From: an uncultured Paracoccaceae bacterium
GTDB taxonomy: Bacteria; Pseudomonadota; Alphaproteobacteria; Rhodobacterales; Rhodobacteraceae
Reading direction: 5' to 3'
DNA: 64,000 bases
NCBI GenBank assembly: GCA_958439195.1
Contig: OY288148.1
Span: 24,923-88,922 of the forward strand
In this document: piece by piece, positions 1 through 9,900 of the stretch
How the letters are laid out: each line of letters begins with the position of its first letter
How positions within the stretch are numbered: the first letter of the stretch is position 1
Notes under the pieces: generated by a model
The model's input: only the letters and a program-made list of their open reading frames with translations
Told to the model about the DNA's origin: nothing
Databases searched by the model: none
Made by a program: the position numbers and the translations under genes

Positions 1-1151
1 ACCGGACAGCCTGATGCCACGGCGCTTTATGATGACGCCGAATACACCGATCGGGTCATCGGCAGCGACGGCAATGATGTGCTGTCCTCCAGTTCCAGCA
101 ACGGCGCGACAACCGACGTCGCGTTCTTCGGCGGCGCGGGCGATGATTCCGTGACCGGATCAACGGATGACGATTGGGCCGAAGGCGGCAGCGACAATGA
201 CACCCTTCTCATGGGCGGCGGCGACGATTTTGCCTTTGGCGGGTCCGGCAATGATACGGCGCAGGGCGACACGGGGGCCGACTTCCTGCATGGCGGTCTG
301 GGCAATGACAGCCTGTCAGGCGGCACAGGGGCCGACAGCCTGCATGGCGGCGGGGGCGATGATGCCGTAACCGCAGATGCGGGGGATGATGTCCTTTATG
401 GCGGGTCGGGCAATGACAGCCTTGATGGCGGGGCCGACAATGACACGCTGTCCGGCGGCACCGGAAGTGACAGCCTGACCGGCGGCATCGGGAATGACGC
501 CCTTCTCGGCGATGCAGGCGATGATCTGCTTGGCGGGGGCGCCGGCAATGACACCCTGATCGGCGGCACCGGCAATGACACCGTTCAGGCGGATGACGGC
601 AACGACATCCTGTCTGGCCTTGATGGCGATGACATCATGCAAGGCGGTTTCGGCAATGACAGCCTGTCCGGTGGCAATGATCCGGTGGCAATGATGATGA
701 CACACTCGCCGGTGGCGAAGGAAATGACACGCTGCTTGGCGGCGCTGGCACGGATCTGCTGACGGGCGATGCCGGAAATGACACGCTATCCGGCGAGGGC
801 GGTCAGGACACGCTGTCCGGCGGCGCAGGCAATGACAGCCTGTCGGGCGGCGATGAAGATGACCGTCTCGTCGCCGGTTCCGGGGATGACACAGTGACCG
901 GCGGCACCGGTGCCGACAGCTTTGTGCTGGAAACCGCAGACCGGCCCGCAGGCGTGACCACGATCACCGATCTGTCCGCATCAGACAGCCTGATTGTCGA
1001 ATGGACTGGAACCACCCCGCCGGTCATCACGATCACGTCTGACACGGCCAACAACCAGTCATCCATCCTGATCGATGGCGTCCTGTCAGCGCAGGTTCAA
1101 GGCACATCAACCCTGACCGCAGATCGGGTGATCCTGACCCGCCTGCCCTGA
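1..1151 (+). pseudogene. RTX (hemolysin-type) calcium-binding protein, 3' part, frameshifted
   Basis: This is the downstream part of a gene that enters from the left edge in frame 1. It encodes many GGxGxD-type nonapeptide repeats (for example GGAGDD, GGSGND, GGLGND), the Ca2+-binding beta-roll of secreted type I RTX proteins. The original frame stops at 760-762. The repeats continue in another frame from about 684 to a stop at 1149-1151, ending in a non-repeat C-terminal region typical of RTX secretion domains. The shift is fully explained by a 14-bp tandem duplication at 668-695; removing one copy restores an unbroken GGND-DDTLAGG repeat. It is either a real disruption or an assembly/sequencing error at a repeat. 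The substrate or enzymatic N-terminus is outside the window. Confidence 0.85.
668..695 (+). repeat. 14-bp exact tandem duplication causing frameshift
   Basis: The unit CCGGTGGCAATGAT occurs twice back to back (668-681, 682-695). Its length is not a multiple of three, so it shifts the RTX reading frame. Excision of one unit joins the two RTX frames perfectly, as expected from replication slippage in repetitive DNA. Confidence 0.9.
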
Positions 1152-1188
1152 CCCGCAAATCCCGTCCGAAACCCCCAGCGCTGGCGGA

Positions 1189-3027
1189 TCACTCCGCCGC
1201 CAGCGGTTCGTCCTCTTCCGATGATTGGCGCGCCCACATGGCGGCATAGCGCCCCCCCCGGCCCAACAATTCTTCATGCGTGCCACGTTCCACGATCTCG
1301 CCCGCTTCCAGCACGATGATCTGATCCGCATCCGCAATTGTCGAAAGCCGGTGCGCGATGGTGATCACCGTCCGCCCCTGCCCCATCTCGCGCAGGCTGT
1401 CCTGAATGTCCCGCTCGGTCTGGGTATCCAGCGCGCTTGTCGCCTCGTCCAGGATCAGGATCGGCGGATTCTTCAACAAGGTGCGCGCAATGCCCACCCG
1501 CTGCTTTTCCCCGCCCGACAGCTTCAACCCCCGCTCGCCCACCGTGGTGTCATACCCTTCCGGCAACGAACTGATGAAATCGTGGATCTTTGCAGCCTTG
1601 GCCGCAGCCACAATATCCGCCTCGGTGGCGTCAGCACGGCCATAGGCGATGTTATAGCGCACCGTATCGTTGAACAGCACCGTATCCTGCGGCACCACCC
1701 CGATCTGGGCGTGAATACTGCTTTGCGTCACATCGCGCAGGTCCTGCCCGTCAATGCGGATCGCACCGCCGCTTACGTCATAGAACCGGAACATCAGCCG
1801 CCCGATGGTCGATTTGCCGGAACCCGACGGCCCCACCAGCGCCACCCGATGCCCCGCAGGCACCGACAGGCTGATCCCCTTCAGGATCGGCCGCGCCGCA
1901 TCATAGCCGAACGCCACCCGGTCAAACTCTACCGCGCCGCCCCGCACCTCCAGCGGCTTGGCCCCGGCCTTGTCCACCACTTCCGCAGGCTGCCCCAGCA
2001 GGCCGAACATCTCGCCCATATCCACCAGCGCCTGACGGATTTCCCGGTAAACCGTGCCAAGGAAATTCAGCGGCATGGTGATCTGGATCATGTAGGCGTT
2101 GACCATTACGAAATCGCCCACCGTCAATTCGCCCCGCTGCACGCCCAGCGCCGCCATCGACATCACGATGACAAGGCCCGAGGTGATCAGGAACGCCTGC
2201 CCCGCATTCAGGAACGAAAGGCTTTGCCCGGTCTTGACCGCCGCCACCTCATAGTGCTGCATCGCCCGGTCATAGCGCGCCGCCTCGCGTTCTTCGGCGT
2301 TGAAATACTTGACCGTTTCGTAATTCAACAGGCTGTCGATCGCCTTCTGGTTGGCGTCCGTGTCCTGATCGTTCATCTCGCGGCGCAGCTTCACCCGCCA
2401 TTCCGTGACCTTGAAGGTGAACATCACATAAAGCGTGATCACCACCACCACGACGGCCATATACGAAAACCCGAACAGCGTCGCAAAGATCACCGCCACC
2501 ATCGCCAGTTCAAGGATCAATGGCCCGATGGAAAACAGCATGAAGCGCAGCAGGAAATCCACACCCTTCACGCCGCGTTCGATGATCCGGCTTAGGCCCC
2601 CGGTCTTGCGCGTGATATGATAGCGCAGCGACAGGCGGTGAATATGGGTAAACGTCTCCAGCGCCAGCTTGCGCAGCGCCCGCTGCCCCACCCGCACGAA
2701 CACCGCATCGCGCAATTCCTGAAACGCCACCGTCCCCAACCGAGCAAGGCCATAGGCCACGGTCAGCCCCACCGCTGTCAGCCCCAGAATGGTGCCCGCA
2801 TCCGGCGTCTCACCCGCCAGCGCATCCACCGCCTGCTTATAGATGAACGGCGTCGTCACCGACACGATCTTTGCCGCAATCAGCAGCAGCAGCGCCGCCA
2901 CCACCCGCCGCTTCACCCAAGGCTCGCCATCGGGCCAAAGATAGGGCAGCACGCGGCGAATGGTGTGCCACCCGTTTGAAGGCCGGTCTTGCCGGGTTGT
3001 GTTGGTATCAGGCGGTGTTGGTCGCAT
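1189..3027 (-). CDS. Atm1/ABCB7-type ABC exporter (fused permease and ATPase)
   Basis: A 612-aa half-transporter, expected to work as a homodimer in the inner membrane and to export glutathione-linked sulfur, Fe-S precursors or metal conjugates, as known for the Atm1 family. The N-terminal six-helix domain (about 35-330) contains the YETVKYFN stretch typical of Atm1. The ATPase has Walker A GPSGSGKST (399-407), signature LSGGEKQ (503-509) and Walker B/D-loop ILILDEATSALD (523-534). The length matches the family. It lies next to an RTX gene but lacks the peptidase-like domain of type I secretion ATPases, so it is unlikely to secrete that protein. The exact substrate is inferred from family only. 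Confidence 0.88.
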   Translation of the reverse strand: MRPTPPDTNTTRQDRPSNGWHTIRRVLPYLWPDGEPWVKRRVVAALLLLIAAKIVSVTTPFIYKQAVDALAGETPDAGTILGLTAVGLTVAYGLARLGTVAFQELRDAVFVRVGQRALRKLALETFTHIHRLSLRYHITRKTGGLSRIIERGVKGVDFLLRFMLFSIGPLILELAMVAVIFATLFGFSYMAVVVVVITLYVMFTFKVTEWRVKLRREMNDQDTDANQKAIDSLLNYETVKYFNAEEREAARYDRAMQHYEVAAVKTGQSLSFLNAGQAFLITSGLVIVMSMAALGVQRGELTVGDFVMVNAYMIQITMPLNFLGTVYREIRQALVDMGEMFGLLGQPAEVVDKAGAKPLEVRGGAVEFDRVAFGYDAARPILKGISLSVPAGHRVALVGPSGSGKSTIGRLMFRFYDVSGGAIRIDGQDLRDVTQSSIHAQIGVVPQDTVLFNDTVRYNIAYGRADATEADIVAAAKAAKIHDFISSLPEGYDTTVGERGLKLSGGEKQRVGIARTLLKNPPILILDEATSALDTQTERDIQDSLREMGQGRTVITIAHRLSTIADADQIIVLEAGEIVERGTHEELLGRGGRYAAMWARQSSEEDEPLAAE

Positions 3028-3075
3028 GGGTCGGTCCTCTTCCGCCTCTACCTATGCGTCCCGCCGCAAAAGCAC

Positions 3076-3101
3076 CAGAGGGCGCTGCGCAGCCCCCTCT
3101 G
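3076..3101 (-). terminator. Hairpin between LysM gene and ABC exporter
   Basis: The arms CAGAGGG (3076-3082) and CCCTCTG (3095-3101) pair around a GC-rich centre. On the minus strand the stem is followed by a short T-rich stretch. It sits just after the LysM gene and may end its transcript. The T-run is weak. Confidence 0.4.
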
Positions 3102-3137
3102 TGCATTGCTGCATCGCTCACCCTTCGGACCGATGGC

Positions 3138-4694
3138 CTATTCCGCCTGAGGGATCGCAAAGACCTGTCCGGGATAGATCAGGTCCGGGTCGCGGATCTG
3201 GTCACGGTTGGCCTCGAACACCTGCACATAGCGCGTCCCCGCCCCCAACCGTTCCGTCGCAATCTGCCATAGGGTAAAGCCCGGCTGCACGGTCACCGAA
3301 ACCGGCGCCGGTGCGACCTCTGCCCCCGTATCCGCCCCCGTATCAGCGCCCGTTTCAGCGCCCGTTTCAGCGCCAGCATCCGCCCCATCCGCACCCTGCG
3401 CTGGCGCATCCGCCTGACCGGTCCCCGCAACCCCTTCTGCCGCGGCCCCATCAGCCACGGCCGCCAGCGCCTCCACCGTTTCACGCTTGAACGGCGTCTC
3501 GAACCGGCTGGTCACAGCCCCGGTCGCGTCCACCTGATCGGCGCGCAGCGTGTAAATGCCCGGCACCACATCCGGCAGCGTCACCGCCCAATCCCCCGCA
3601 GCCGAAATCGCCGCCTCGATCAGTGGCGCATTGTCCAGATACAGCCGCACCACCCGTTCGGGGGTGCCACGACCAGCAAGCTGCACCGCACCCTTGGGTG
3701 TATAGGTGATCGTGTCGATGGTCACATTCGCCACCAGTTCCGGCGGCAGATCAGACGCCGATTGCAACACCTTCGCGCCTTCCTCTGTCACCAGCAGCGC
3801 CGCAGGGGCCTGCGCCTCTGGCACAGCTTCCGCTACACCCTCCCCGGCAACCGCTGGCGCAGAATCTGGCGCAGGATCTGACGCAGGGTCCAAACCCGCT
3901 ACCGCCCCACCCTCAGCAACCGGCTCCGCCCCCACTTGCCCGCCTGGCACCCCAGCCACCACCACAGGCGCAACCGTCGGCGCGATCACCACGGTGCCCT
4001 CGGCCGGAACTTCCGTCCCATCCGCCATCCGCATCACCAGGGTCAGCACGCGTGGCGCTGCGCTGGGGGCCAGATTGAACATCGCCACAAAATTCCCCTG
4101 CCCATCCGCGGGAACGGCGGCAATCTCCTGTCCCGTCACCCGCAAAGACAGCATGACATCCGGCATGGCCGACCCTGCCACCAGCGCCGACCCATCCTTT
4201 TCCACCCGCACCAGATCAAATGATGGCGGCACGACCGCAGCAATCGGCGCGGTTGCGGCCTCTGTTGCGGCCGCCCCTGCTGCGTCGTCAGCGGCCTCAC
4301 TCGCAGCCCCGTCACCGGCATCTACGGTGGCGTCCACACTGGCCTCACCACTGGCCTCATCATCGGTCTCCACACCCGCTTCTGGCGCAGCCTCGGTCAC
4401 GGTCTCTGATGCCGCCCCCTCCGCAACGCCCCCGGCCCCCTCTGCCTCAGGCTCAATCTCAGCCCCGCTCTCAGACGCGGCCACCCCATCCGCAACCAAC
4501 GGCGCGGGCGCATCCTCACCATCGGGCGCCGCCTCAGCCTCGCCTGATCCCGTCGCGCTGACCGCACCTGTGACGGCATCCACCGGCGGGCGCCCCACCG
4601 ACCACGCCCCATAGAACAGCGCCGCGATCACCGCCGCCACACCCGCGACCACGCCACCCCGCGCACCGCCCGACATCTCTGCCCAAGACTTCAT
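3138..4694 (-). CDS. LysM domain cell-envelope protein with long acidic/Ala-rich linker
   Basis: A 518-aa protein with a short cytoplasmic N-terminus and one membrane segment (roughly residues 13-33), then a very long Ala/Glu/Gly-rich low-complexity region. A middle part looks like Ig-like or adhesion folds (for example VRLYLDNAPLIEA). The C-terminal LysM module (about 50 aa, with LWQIATERLG and IYPGQVFAIP) should bind peptidoglycan. The start at 4694 is chosen because GGGGA precedes it, and the longer frame would run into the promoter of the divergent gene at 4812. Related proteins in Rhodobacteraceae are annotated as LysM peptidoglycan-binding proteins of unknown role. The linker is probably unstructured. 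Confidence 0.8.
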   Translation of the reverse strand: MKSWAEMSGGARGGVVAGVAAVIAALFYGAWSVGRPPVDAVTGAVSATGSGEAEAAPDGEDAPAPLVADGVAASESGAEIEPEAEGAGGVAEGAASETVTEAAPEAGVETDDEASGEASVDATVDAGDGAASEAADDAAGAAATEAATAPIAAVVPPSFDLVRVEKDGSALVAGSAMPDVMLSLRVTGQEIAAVPADGQGNFVAMFNLAPSAAPRVLTLVMRMADGTEVPAEGTVVIAPTVAPVVVAGVPGGQVGAEPVAEGGAVAGLDPASDPAPDSAPAVAGEGVAEAVPEAQAPAALLVTEEGAKVLQSASDLPPELVANVTIDTITYTPKGAVQLAGRGTPERVVRLYLDNAPLIEAAISAAGDWAVTLPDVVPGIYTLRADQVDATGAVTSRFETPFKRETVEALAAVADGAAAEGVAGTGQADAPAQGADGADAGAETGAETGADTGADTGAEVAPAPVSVTVQPGFTLWQIATERLGAGTRYVQVFEANRDQIRDPDLIYPGQVFAIPQAE

Positions 4695-4811
4695 TCCGTT
4701 TCCCCATACCCTGCGGATCGGCGGGGCCTGTTCCCGGCCCCTTCTTCCCCTATCTACAGAAGCCCGATAACACAGCTTCACACAACCACCCAATCCCCGA
4801 AAGACCCTCAC

Positions 4812-5366
4812 ATGTCCCCGCTTCGTTCCGTCTGTGTCTTCTGTGGCTCACGTCCCGGCCTGCGCCCCGCCTATGCCGCCGCCGCCCGCAGCTTTGGTCA
4901 GGCCATCGCAACCGAAGGCTGGCGTCTGGTCTATGGCGCAGGTGACGTCGGCCTGATGGGCGAGGTGGCGCGCGCCGCGCAATCCGCCGGGGCCACCACG
5001 ATGGGCGTCATCCCCACCCATCTGATGACCCGCGAACGCGGCCGCCGCGACCTGTCGCAACTGGTGATTACCGAAGACATGCATGAACGCAAAAAGGTGA
5101 TGTTCATGAATTCCGACGCCATCGTCGTCCTGCCGGGCGGTGCGGGGTCTTTGGATGAATTCTTCGAGGTGCTGACTTGGCGCCAGATCGGCCTGCACCG
5201 CAAACCGATTTTTCTTCTGGATACCGAAGGCTACTGGCAACCGCTCGTCGCCCTTACCCGCCACGTCATCGACGAAGCCTTTGCCGAAGAAACGATGCAG
5301 GATTACTTCACCACCGTCCCCGATGTCCCCGGCCTCGTCCTTCGTTTGCGTGAGGCGCTGGCCTAA
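4812..5366 (+). CDS. LOG family protein (TIGR00730 Rossmann fold, nucleotide phosphoribohydrolase)
   Basis: A 184-aa protein starting SVCVFCGSRPG and carrying the family signature PGGAGSLDEFFE (usual form PGGxGTxxE), which forms the active site. LOG-family enzymes cleave cytokinin riboside 5'-monophosphates or other nucleoside monophosphates such as AMP to release the base. In bacteria without plant hosts the physiological substrate is unclear, and these proteins were formerly annotated as lysine decarboxylases. The length is normal. It is transcribed divergently from the LysM gene and ends before a hairpin shared with sodB. Confidence 0.85.
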   Translation: MSPLRSVCVFCGSRPGLRPAYAAAARSFGQAIATEGWRLVYGAGDVGLMGEVARAAQSAGATTMGVIPTHLMTRERGRRDLSQLVITEDMHERKKVMFMNSDAIVVLPGGAGSLDEFFEVLTWRQIGLHRKPIFLLDTEGYWQPLVALTRHVIDEAFAEETMQDYFTTVPDVPGLVLRLREALA

Positions 5367-5390
5367 CGCAGGCCACCCCGTCCTACAAAG

Positions 5391-5430
5391 GAAAAGGCCC
5401 GCCGCAGTTTCCTGCAACGGGCCATTCATT
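5391..5430. terminator. Bidirectional terminator between LOG gene and sodB
   Basis: The arms GGCCCG (5396-5401) and CGGGCC (5418-5423), with an inner GCAG/CTGC stem, lie between two convergent genes. On the minus strand the stem is followed by TTTTCC, which suits sodB; on the plus strand it is followed by ATTCATT. Confidence 0.7.
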
Positions 5431-5445
5431 AAACCTCGGCGATGA

Positions 5446-6048
5446 TCACAGCTTTGCCGCGACCGCTTCCCAATTCACCAGCTTGTCCAGGAAATTGGTC
5501 AGATAGGCCGGGCGCTTGTTGCGGAAGTCGATGTAATAGGAATGTTCCCACACATCGCAGCCCAGCAGGGCGGTTTGGCCAAAGCACAGCGGGTTCACGC
5601 CGTTTTCGGTCTTGGTCACCTTCAGCGCGCCATCCTTGTCCTTCACCAGCCAGGCCCAGCCCGACCCGAACTGCCCGGCACCGGCGGCGGCGAAATCTTC
5701 CTTGAACTTGGCGACAGACCCAAAGCTTTCCGCCAGCGCCAGTTCCAACTCACCCGGCATCTTCTTGTTCTCGCCCGGCCCCATGATCTCCCAGAACAGG
5801 GCATGGTTCCAATGCTGCGAGGCGTTGTTGAACAGGCCGCTCTGCGCCACTGCGCCCGCCTGATAGGTGCTGGTGATGATGTCCTCGACGCTCATCCCCT
5901 CATATTCCGACCCGGCCAGCAGTTTGTTGCCGTTGTCGACATAGGCTTTGTGGTGGATGTCGTGGTGGTATTCGAAAGTTTCCTTCGACATGCCAAGCGA
6001 CGCCAGCGCGTCATGGGCATAGGGAAGATCGGGAAGCGTGAAAGCCAT
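5446..6048 (-). CDS. sodB: Superoxide dismutase, Fe type
   Basis: A 200-aa cytoplasmic enzyme that dismutates superoxide to H2O2 and O2. The four metal ligands are visible: His28 (EYHHDIHH), His82 (QHWNH), Asp165 and His169 (DVWEH). Gln78 in NNASQHWNH corresponds to the active-site Gln that Fe-type enzymes donate from this position, whereas Mn types have Gly here, so iron is the likelier metal. Length and N-terminus (FTLPDLPYAHDAL) match E. coli SodB. The start has GAGAGGA upstream. It is monocistronic, with a terminator shared with the convergent LOG gene. Confidence 0.95.
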   Translation of the reverse strand: MAFTLPDLPYAHDALASLGMSKETFEYHHDIHHKAYVDNGNKLLAGSEYEGMSVEDIITSTYQAGAVAQSGLFNNASQHWNHALFWEIMGPGENKKMPGELELALAESFGSVAKFKEDFAAAGAGQFGSGWAWLVKDKDGALKVTKTENGVNPLCFGQTALLGCDVWEHSYYIDFRNKRPAYLTNFLDKLVNWEAVAAKL

Positions 6049-6352
6049 AGGAATATCCTCTCGGTTCGCGTGTCACGGGATGGCGCAAATAAGGGTCCGC
6101 GCGCCCGGAAGGTCAAGGCCGAAACGGCCATTTCACCGCACACCCGCCCTGCGGCCCGAATTCTTGCCGATATCCCAAAGCCCTGTCGCCCCCCCGATCG
6201 GCACCCAAGTTTGAAAAGGCGCATCCCTTCCCGCACAGCTTGGCCCGAATACCCAGGCCCCGGCACAGGCTGCCCCTCCCGCCGGTCACCATTTCGGGAC
6301 GTTCCTTTCCCAACCAAAGGGGACAGGCCGGCGTTCGCCCACAAAAATCAGG
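6049..6352. other. Intergenic region between soxG end and sodB start
   Basis: About 300 bases without a convincing gene. It must hold the sodB promoter (leftward). A weak hairpin at 6301-6324 (GTTCCTTT pairing with AAAGGGGAC) lies just beyond soxG and might end the sox transcript, but no T-run follows it. Nothing else was recognised. Confidence 0.5.
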
Positions 6353-6904
6353 TCAGAACAACTCAGACCCTGGCTTCGCTCCAGATGCCAGAAGGTCAAA
6401 CACATAGCGCCCCACCGAACGGAAGCAGACAACCGTGAACCCGTCCCCTTCGCGCCAGAAGGCCGCCGCCACCTGCGCGGCCCGCGTCCGGCGCAGCTCA
6501 CCGGGTTCCAGCGTGGCGAAATCCACTGGCGACAGCTTGGCCAGCACCTGATCGGCCTTCGCGCCTTCCACCCGGAACACCGCCCGCGCATCCGACACAT
6601 CCACCGCCAGATGATGCGCCCCCGCCATCGCCTTGGCGATGGCCTCCAGCGCGCCCGCCACCGCCGCATAGGGCATGACCAGCAGATACTCATCCGGGCT
6701 CATCCAGCCGCAGGCCCGGTCGCCTTCGGCCACGATCCGCCGCACATCCGGCAACCCGGTCCCCACCGCGGCCTTGATCGCCTTGGCCAGCCCCGCCGCA
6801 TCCGGCTTGGCCCGCAAGGAAATCATCCCCAACGGCCCGATCTCGCGGATGCTTGCAAAGCCCGCAGCCGTCACCCCGCCCAATGCGCTTTTGGGTTCAG
6901 ACAT
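6353..6904 (-). CDS. soxG: Sarcosine oxidase gamma subunit
   Basis: A 183-aa small subunit of the heterotetrameric (alpha-beta-gamma-delta) sarcosine oxidase. Its fold resembles the C-terminal aminomethyltransferase-like part of the alpha subunit (motif VDVSDARAVFRVEG). It has no known catalytic residues of its own and supports assembly. The start at 6904 (MSEPKSALGG) overlaps the soxA stop by 8 bases, indicating translational coupling. A longer reading begins at 6940 but would run deep into soxA. It is the last gene of the soxB-small ORF-soxD-soxA-soxG operon. Confidence 0.9.
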   Translation of the reverse strand: MSEPKSALGGVTAAGFASIREIGPLGMISLRAKPDAAGLAKAIKAAVGTGLPDVRRIVAEGDRACGWMSPDEYLLVMPYAAVAGALEAIAKAMAGAHHLAVDVSDARAVFRVEGAKADQVLAKLSPVDFATLEPGELRRTRAAQVAAAFWREGDGFTVVCFRSVGRYVFDLLASGAKPGSELF

Positions 6905-9900
6905 TCTGCTTCTCCCCATCCTTGTCAAAGAACACCGCATCCACGACCCGCGCCTTCACGGTGCCGCCCTTCACGGTGTTGAACTCCACCACTTCGCCCA
7001 TCCGTTCAGGCCCGCGATGCAACAGCCCCATCGCGATGCCCTTCTTCAGCGTGGGCGAATAATAGGTCGATGTCACACGGCCTTGCGTATTCCCCTGCCC
7101 GTTCGCATTCACGCCAGCGGCCACGATATAGGCCCCGTCCGGGATCACCGATCCATCCAGCGTCTCGAACCCCACCAGCTTCCACCGCTCGGTCGAGGCG
7201 AGGAAATTCCGCGCCTGCCCCCGCTTGCCCAGGTAATCCGCCTTCTTCTTCGAAATCGCCCAATCCAGACCCAGATCCTGCGGAATAACGGTGCCATCGG
7301 TTTCATCGCCTGTCATGATAAAGCCCTTCTCGGCCCGCATGATATGCAGCGCCTCGGTGCCATAGGCCATCGCCCCGAACTCGGCCCCCGCCTCATGCAG
7401 CGCCGCCCAGAAGGCCGCGCCATGGCTCGCAGGCACCGCAATCTCATAGGACAACTCACCCGAGAAACTGATGCGATAGACCCGGCAGGCAAATCCGCCC
7501 AATCGCCCATCCGCCCAGGTCATGAACGGCAGTGCCTCTTTGGACACATCCATCCCGCCCAGCTTTTCCAGAACCTTGCGCGCATTCGGCCCCACCACGG
7601 CAACTTGGGCGTATTGCTCGGTCACATTGGCGGTATAGACCTGCCAATCCCACCACTCGCATTGCAGCCAATCCTCCATCCAGCCGTGGATGCGATCCGC
7701 CCCGCCCGATGTGGTGTGGCACAGCCACGTCTCCTCATCGATCCGCGCCACTACGCCGTCATCCGACAGAAACCCTTGCTCGTTGCACATCAGACCATAG
7801 CGGCACTTGCCAATGGGCAGGCTGCTCATCACGCCAGTATAAAGCATGTCGAGGAACTTCCCCGCATCCGGCCCCTTTACAATGATCTTGCCCAGCGTCG
7901 ACGCATCCAGCAGCCCCAGGGCATTGCGGGTGTTCAACACCTCACGATGCACCGCCTGCTCATGCGTCTCTCCCGCGCGGGGGAAGCAGTAAGGCCGCCG
8001 CCACAAACCCACGGGTTCGAAATAAGCCCCGTTCTTCTCATGCCATTCATGCATCGGCGTGCGCCGCAGCGGTTGGAATATCTCGTCCCGCGCCTCACCC
8101 GCCAGCGCGCCCAGCGTCACCGGCACATAGGGCGGGCGGAAGGTCGTCGTGCCGACCTGCGGAATTTCGGCGTTCAACGCGCCTGCCAGCACGGCCAACC
8201 CGTTGATATTGGACAGCTTGCCCTGATCCGTGGCCATCCCCAGCGTGGTGTACCGCTTGGTATGTTCAACCGATTCATACCCTTCGCGCGCCGCCAATTG
8301 CACGTCGGACACTTTCACATCGTTCTGATAATCCAGCCACATCTTCGACTTCAGGTCGATGGATGCCCCCTGCGGCATGATCCAGACCGGTTCCATCGGC
8401 CCTTCAACCACCGCCTCGGCCACGGCACCCGCCGCCGCCTTGCCGCGCTTGGCCTTCATCCCCATCGCCGCCAGCGCCGCCTCGGCCTGCGCGACCGCAT
8501 CCGGCAGGGCCGTGGCGGCGGTCATCGCCCCATTGGCCGCCCCCGCCGCATAAACCATCGCCCCGCCATCATGGTTCAACGGGGGCCGCGCGGGATCGGG
8601 CCGGAAATGCGCCTGCGCGGCATCCCATGTCAGCTTGCCGCCGCAATGGCTCCACAGATGCACCACAGGCGACCAACCGCCCGACATGGCCACCGCATCG
8701 CAGGCAATCTCTTCGATCACCGCACCCTCACCGGCTTGCAGGCAAATGGCGACAGAGGTGACACGCTTGCCGCCCTTCACCTTCGCAATCCCGCGCCCCG
8801 CCTCGATCCGCAGGCCCAAGGCCCGCGCCTTGTCAATCAGCGCCCCCGAAGGCGCAGACCGCGCATCCACAATCGCAGGCACCGCCAACCCCGCCTCGCG
8901 CAGCGCAATCGCCGTGCGATAGCCGTCATCGTTGTTCGTCACCACAACCGTGCGATCCCCCGGCGATACCGCCCAGTTCACCACATAGTCGCGCACCGAT
9001 GCCGCCAGCATCACGCCCGGAATATCGTTCCCGGCAAAGGACAAAGGCCGCTCAATCGCCCCCGTCGCCGTCAGGATCTTGCCCGCCCGGATACGCCAAA
9101 GCCGATGCTTGGGCCGCCCGTCGCCCGGCGTGTGATCCGCGACCTTCTCATCCGCCAGCACATAGCCGTGGTCATAGACCCCCGCCGCCATGCAGCGCGC
9201 CCGCAGGGTGACGTTCTCCATCCCCTCCAGTGCCGCTACGGCCTCTTCAACCCAGGCGCCCGCAGGCTTGCCGTCGATCACATCGCCATCCACCGGCGCG
9301 CGCCCGCCCCAATGGGCGGTCTGTTCCAGCAGCAGAACCCGCGCCCCCGCACGCCCCGCCATAAGCGCGGCCTGCAAACCCGCAATCCCACCGCCCACGA
9401 CCAGCAGGTCGCAAAACGCATAGGCCTGTTCATACCGGTCGGCATCGCGATCCTTCGGCGCTTTGCCAAGGCCCGCCGATTGCCGGATGATCGGCTCGAA
9501 CACATGTTTCCAGAACGGGCGCGGATGGATGAACGTCTTGTAATAGAACCCCGCAGGCAGGAACCGCGCCGCAGTATTGTTCAACACCCCCACATCGAAT
9601 TCCAGGCTCGGCCAATGGTTCTGGCTGGTGGCTTCCAGCCCGTCAAACAGTTCCGTCAGCGTCGTCCGCTGGTTCGGCTCCAGCCGCCCGCCGCTGCCTA
9701 GATTGACCAGCGCATTCGGCTCTTCCGGCCCCGCCGCCACGATGCCGCGCGGGCGGTGATACTTGAACGACCGCCCCACCAGCATCTGGTCATTGGCCAG
9801 CAGCGCCGCCGCCAGCGTATCGCCCGCAAATCCCTTCATCCGCTTGCCGTTGAAGGAAAATTCCAAAGCCGCCGACCGGTCGATCAACCGGCCGCCTTTT

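Noticed and set aside
1..900. Regularly spaced repeats that might suggest a CRISPR or satellite array
   Set aside because: The spacing of 27 bases follows RTX nonapeptide codons, the units vary, and there are no spacers.
1189..3027. ABC exporter as type I secretion ATPase for the adjacent RTX protein
   Set aside because: The sequence is Atm1-like and has no C39-like peptidase domain; no membrane-fusion protein gene is beside it.
3706..4614. Plus-strand Ala/Ser/Pro-rich frame opposite the LysM gene
   Set aside because: It is an antisense shadow of the repetitive Ala/Glu linker, without ribosome site or domain.
6675..9701. A 1008-codon open frame on the plus strand
   Set aside because: It is antisense to soxA, extremely His/Arg/Pro-rich and without any domain. 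It is a typical shadow of a GC-rich coding strand.
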